Source: Amblyornis subalaris (lineage: Eukaryota > Chordata > Aves > Passeriformes > Ptilonorhynchidae). From it: 64,000 nucleotides of DNA. Within the stretch, counting starts at the first letter, position 1. Every line of letters begins with the position of its first letter. The position numbers were made by a program, and so were the translations under genes. Positions 59,790 to 64,000 of this stretch are shown piece by piece. The stretch is from NCBI GenBank assembly GCA_018881555.1, contig JACAXG010000050.1, positions 124,001-188,000 of the forward strand, in the 5' to 3' direction. The notes under the pieces are model-generated. The model ran no database searches. It was given only the letters and a program-made list of their open reading frames with translations, and had not been told where the DNA came from.

Positions 59790-62700
59790 TGCACATTGCA
59801 ACATCAAGCATGTTGGTGGCTTTGGTGCTGTAGATATCTATCCACAAACAAAATTCTACCAGAAATCACATCTTAATTTTGCAGAAATCAGGACTGGACT
59901 ATAGAAACACAAGTCTCTAGTGGTGTTGAACATACAGCTTTTAAGAGATATTGAGAAAGTGGAGTGAAATAAACCCAATTTCCAGATCAATTCTGTCCCT
60001 TTCTATGTGGAAATGTTGTGCAGTATTAATAATGTACGATTATTTCAAAAGTCCATCCACTTGATGACAATTGTAAGTTCAGCACTTAGTTTTTCATCAA
60101 AGAGATGCCTGTTTGGTTTAATTTCTGCTTGACATTGTAAATCAATTCCCTGAGAAACTACTGCTTGTTATAGATACCTCAGTTCTTATATCATCTTTCT
60201 TGCTAATTCACTTAGTGAGCTTGGACAGGTCACTAATTTTCTCAAGAGGCTAGTCTATACAGCAAGCACAGATACCCTCTTCTCTTAGAAGAATTAGCTC
60301 AGGTGTGAGGTGGGGTCTATGCCTGGCATTCCAGTGCTCTTCTGTGTGGACTGATTCACCTTGCAAGTGAGTTAAGCTCACCCTCGGTGATCTTCACCCA
60401 CCACTAAGGGAAAGGCTCACTTTATCTCTCTGCAATAAACTTGAGTTAGTTACATGTTCGCGTGCAGACATCCCAACATTTTTTTATCTAATTCTGTCAA
60501 TATTGTATCTATGTAAAACTGTGTGTTCCAGTACATAAAAAAGATCTTTTGCGGCTGACAAATAAAAGTGCATTAACCTGGGAAGCTTTAAGATCGTCAC
60601 ACATGCCCATACACTCCTTTTGCTGGAGATTTCCCTGGCTAGAAAACAAAACATCCAAAGCTCAACAAACATTTCATGCACAGTGGCATTTCTGCACAAA
60701 CATATGCTTCCAACACTGCAACTTATATTTTCATCACTATTAGCAAGTTATTTAGTTATTTCCCCAAGTTATTTCCTGCACACATAGCGTGCCGAGTGCC
60801 CCTGCTGGAATTGTGGGTGTGTAGTCATTCCCCAGATTGATTAGTGTCTTGGTGCACTCATAACACACACAGCTACCACGGAGGGTCTGCACACAGGGCT
60901 CTGCTGTAAAACAGAGGGGTACAGCAGGCATTTTTTCTTATTTCTATGGTTGTTTATGAGTACTTGATACTCATCCCACAAGAAATAGCATATTTTACAT
61001 TTAGCAATATTTCCAACTGATTTGGGCCAAGTTTTTTTAACTTTATATTGTAACCCGTAGGCTCCTGCATTCCTGACAGTACACCGTTGCCTCCAGAAAA
61101 AAAAGGCAGCATTTTTCACCTGTTCTGTACTACCCTACCTGAGAACTCAATATCTTTTGAGGATGTTACTGTTTTCTTTACTAGCTTTATAATCAATATT
61201 GTTGTCACTGCTTATTAGAGCTCTTAATTTATAGAAAACTGTGATAATAGAATAAGTGGTTTTTAATTTTAATTGTCTGATTTTGTGCTTCATTGTTCTA
61301 ATATTGCCTTCAGACTCGAATGTAACACTTGGATGTGTAACTTAATACCAAATGATCCTAATAACTGAGTCTATCTATTCGTCAGTCTTCTCTGGAAAAT
61401 TTTGTGTGTTATGCTCTTCTATACTACTTAGTCAATAAAAAATGCATACACCATAAAAGACACAGGCAGGGGCTCTGGGCACAAGATAATAATTTTTTCT
61501 GGAATAGAGCAGGACTAAGAATTGGGTTGAAAGTTTACTGATCAAGCAAATGATCTGTAAAATAATATCAGTCTTTCTTTAAGAAAATCACCTATTATTG
61601 ATTTAAGATAAATGTCTTACAGAATGGGTTTTTATTCAGATAAAAGTATAAGTGTTTCATATTAAAATTATTAAAACAACATATTCATTTTTTTATATAT
61701 ATATTTGTTACCGTTTCCTCTGGGTTTTTTGGCTGAAGTGGCTGAAATTCAAATGGTATTAGAATTACCAGACATCCTGAAAATGTGTCCTCTCTGTTTA
61801 AAAATAAACATGTATTATAATAATAACAAAATATCTGAAAAAAACCCGAACACAACACACAAAATAACCCCCCTCAAGTATATTTCTGAATTAATTGACA
61901 AGCACATGGAGATCATGGCTGCAATCCAGCCAAGCCTTGAAGTACTTCTTTAGTTTCGCTCTTTCCATTTACTTTAGTGAGTGGTAAATTTAATACTAGC
62001 ATGAGCACTCCCATAATCTAGGAATGGTAGTACTACAAACTTTTAGCAAGATCATGAGCAAGTAAAAAAAATTGTAATTGTCACTCTTGGATGACTGGGG
62101 ACTCCCCTGAGAATATAAACAAGTATTTTTACAGAAGTCTGTGTTTATTAGTACCTGACCCATTCTGACCTGTTTTTCTTCTTTCATGGATAGTTTCCAA
62201 GGATTCTGGCGTGACTAAGAGAAACAACTTCTGCTTTGTTCCAAGTGCCAGTAGAGCCCTGAGTTCTTGGTATTATGGGAGTGACCCTGTGGAACTCTTA
62301 TATATATGGCATAANCCAGGTGGAATAATGTAATTTTTCCTTCTCAAACATTTTTATTAAACTTTGGGGATATTAGAATTTATATTCAAAGCCACAGCAG
62401 AGTTCAGATCTTTCTGAACAATGACTGTCTCTCCTCACTGAACATGTCTTTCTGTAGTGTTCAGGAACCACATCTGGCATGAAACTGTAATTTTCACACA
62501 TTGCTATTTTTTATTAAAGCTGTGCTCGGAAAGACATCTGAATGTGTATTGCAAATTTATATTTATGTAACCAATTGTATCATTAGTTGGTCAGAGAAAG
62601 CTTTTATTTAATAGCATAGCTCAAATTATATGCTAGTTTCTGCAGCAGTGCACCAACAGAAGCATGATTTGTACTGGAAAAACAGAAGTAACAGAAGGAG

Positions 62701-64000
62701 ACTACTAAGAGCACATCTAATCTACCAGCCACTCGGGGTGGTTGGTTTTTCCATGGGGGAAGAGCCCAGAGGGCTCTGGGAGAATCCTTTACCTCCATGA
62801 CTATTACATAAGAGATGTAGAGACCTACACTTTCTGATTTAAGTACGTATGCAAATGCCCTCCAGTATGCTCTTTTTCTTTAGCAAACAAAAAATTGGTG
62901 AGCGGAGTTCAAGTAGAAGGGGAGGAACCAGGAGAGTGCCAGCTGGTGGGGACAATCTTTGTTGTACAGCTAGATCTTAAGTAAATCTATTTGGATTTAG
63001 TCAGCCTCTTTTAATAAAAATGTGTGGGAAGTGGGAAATATTTGCCCACTTCAGAGGAAATTTGATTTTTTTGGTTTTGGACAAAACTCTGAAAAGAAAA
63101 GCTGTTCAAAGCAAAGGTTTTGTTAGCCTTCTTGAATACGTGCTATGTAAAAAAACATATACCACAAGTATTTGTGTAAAATACATACATGCCTACGTAC
63201 ATACATACATGTAAGATATATCACAAGAAAAACAATTTTGCCTAAACTGTTGTGGACAGTAACCTGTATTTCCTTGTGTTTATACACAGTCATACAACTT
63301 AGTTATGAGCATTGAAGTGATTTTTTTCTGGGTTGTGCCTTCTTGTGGAATATCCAAATTTTTAAAATTTTCTTCAGGGATGTTGTATATATTTTAAAAA
63401 TTAATAACTACTTACCCACACCCTCAGCTTGAGTCTCTTTTCGTCTAGTAATTGATTGGTAATTTTTTTTTGTTGTTATCATTGTTGCTCTAGACAATTG
63501 TCTTAAACTTGGAAGACAAGTAAGAAAATGTCATGGAAGACACAAAATCTGTGCAGATATTGATGAATGGCCAAGTAAGCGGCAACTGCTTATTTCATCT
63601 ACTTGTTAGCATGCTGTATTTCAATTATTCTGTGAGTGGGACCATAGGACCAGTGTGAAAGTATGGTAGCAAGCCAGCTCTTCCCAGCCCATCCTGAGGG
63701 AAGTTTCTGTAGAGCAACCTTATCAAACACCAAAGAAGTGCTTACTGCATTGCGGCACTGGTGGGGTTTGCATTGTTTAGCAGAACAGTCTGAACTGTGT
63801 GATAAACCCTGCCTGTTTGAATGAAAACCTGTAAGACAGCCAAATGAGAAGTTTTGCATAATTGAGGAAAAGAAAGAAAGGAAAGCATACAAATAGAGAA
63901 GGAAAATAGGTGTCTTGGAAAATAATGTCTCAGAGAATGTGATGTAGGGATTCACATTGGATAGACAACTCCCTTGGAGCTGCCGTTATAATGCTGGGTC
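59790..64000. other. AT-rich non-coding DNA, nothing identified
   Basis: No repeat family, RNA gene or exon is supported. The longest frame (118 codons, minus strand, 63,599-63,955) has no recognisable domain. A short imperfect (ACAT)n tract lies at 63,181-63,212. Confidence 0.42.
63181..63212. repeat. Imperfect (ACAT)n microsatellite
   Basis: ATACATACATGCCTACGTAC is followed by ATACATACATG: tetranucleotide ACAT units interrupted by GCCTACGT, about 32 bp in total. Confidence 0.8.

Noticed and set aside
63599..63955. 118-codon minus-strand frame
   Set aside because: No recognisable domain or splice context; low-complexity hydrophobic start.
1..64000. CRISPR arrays, bacterial operons, tRNA or rRNA genes
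   Set aside because: No regularly spaced direct repeats, no ribosome-binding-site/ORF packing, and no tRNA B-box context (GGTTCAA occurs only in unrelated sequence).

Overview
The window looks like ordinary vertebrate nuclear DNA, most likely from a bird. The diagnostic signal is the repeat content. There are several CR1 LINE copies with the bird-type 3' end (8-bp ATTCTATG-like repeats, seen as CATAGAATCATAGAATGG when the element is on the minus strand), an older CR1/L3-like fragment, and one LTR-like segment with TATA, CCAAT and poly(A) signals. The rest is AT-rich, has stop codons in all frames and shows no operon-like gene packing. Isolated single Ns occur throughout. No species can be named, and a crocodilian or turtle is not strictly excluded.

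Layout. 1-13.8 kb: AT-rich non-coding DNA with a possible non-coding exon (2,268-2,369), a possible conserved regulatory block (3.4-4.1 kb), an ATT/AAT hairpin microsatellite (7.79 kb) and a CR1 3' fragment (11.09-11.31 kb). 13.86-17.68 kb: two minus-strand CR1 copies. The first still carries reverse transcriptase motifs; the second is internally rearranged. 23.44-24.0 kb: an ancient CR1/L3-like fragment. 27.4-28.2 kb: the LTR-like segment, with the most GC- and CpG-rich stretch I noticed in the window. 34.63-34.74 kb: a two-unit ~54-bp repeat with YY1-like cores. 39.9-40.5 kb: an isolated CR1 endonuclease fragment with an open frame. 41.7 kb, 46.4 kb and 50.1-51.2 kb: further CR1 fragments. 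58.0-59.8 kb: the best candidate for a host gene, a probable 3'-terminal exon (acceptor, ~100-codon open frame, stop, AATAAA) with a possible small exon 1.1 kb upstream.

No complete protein-coding gene, tRNA, rRNA or CRISPR array is supported. Most open frames here are chance frames of 60-140 codons or lie antisense to CR1. Nothing shows a new multi-gene system. The items most worth checking are the 59.2 kb exon, the endonuclease-only CR1 fragment, the LTR, and the palindrome/octamer and inverted-repeat blocks in AT-rich DNA.
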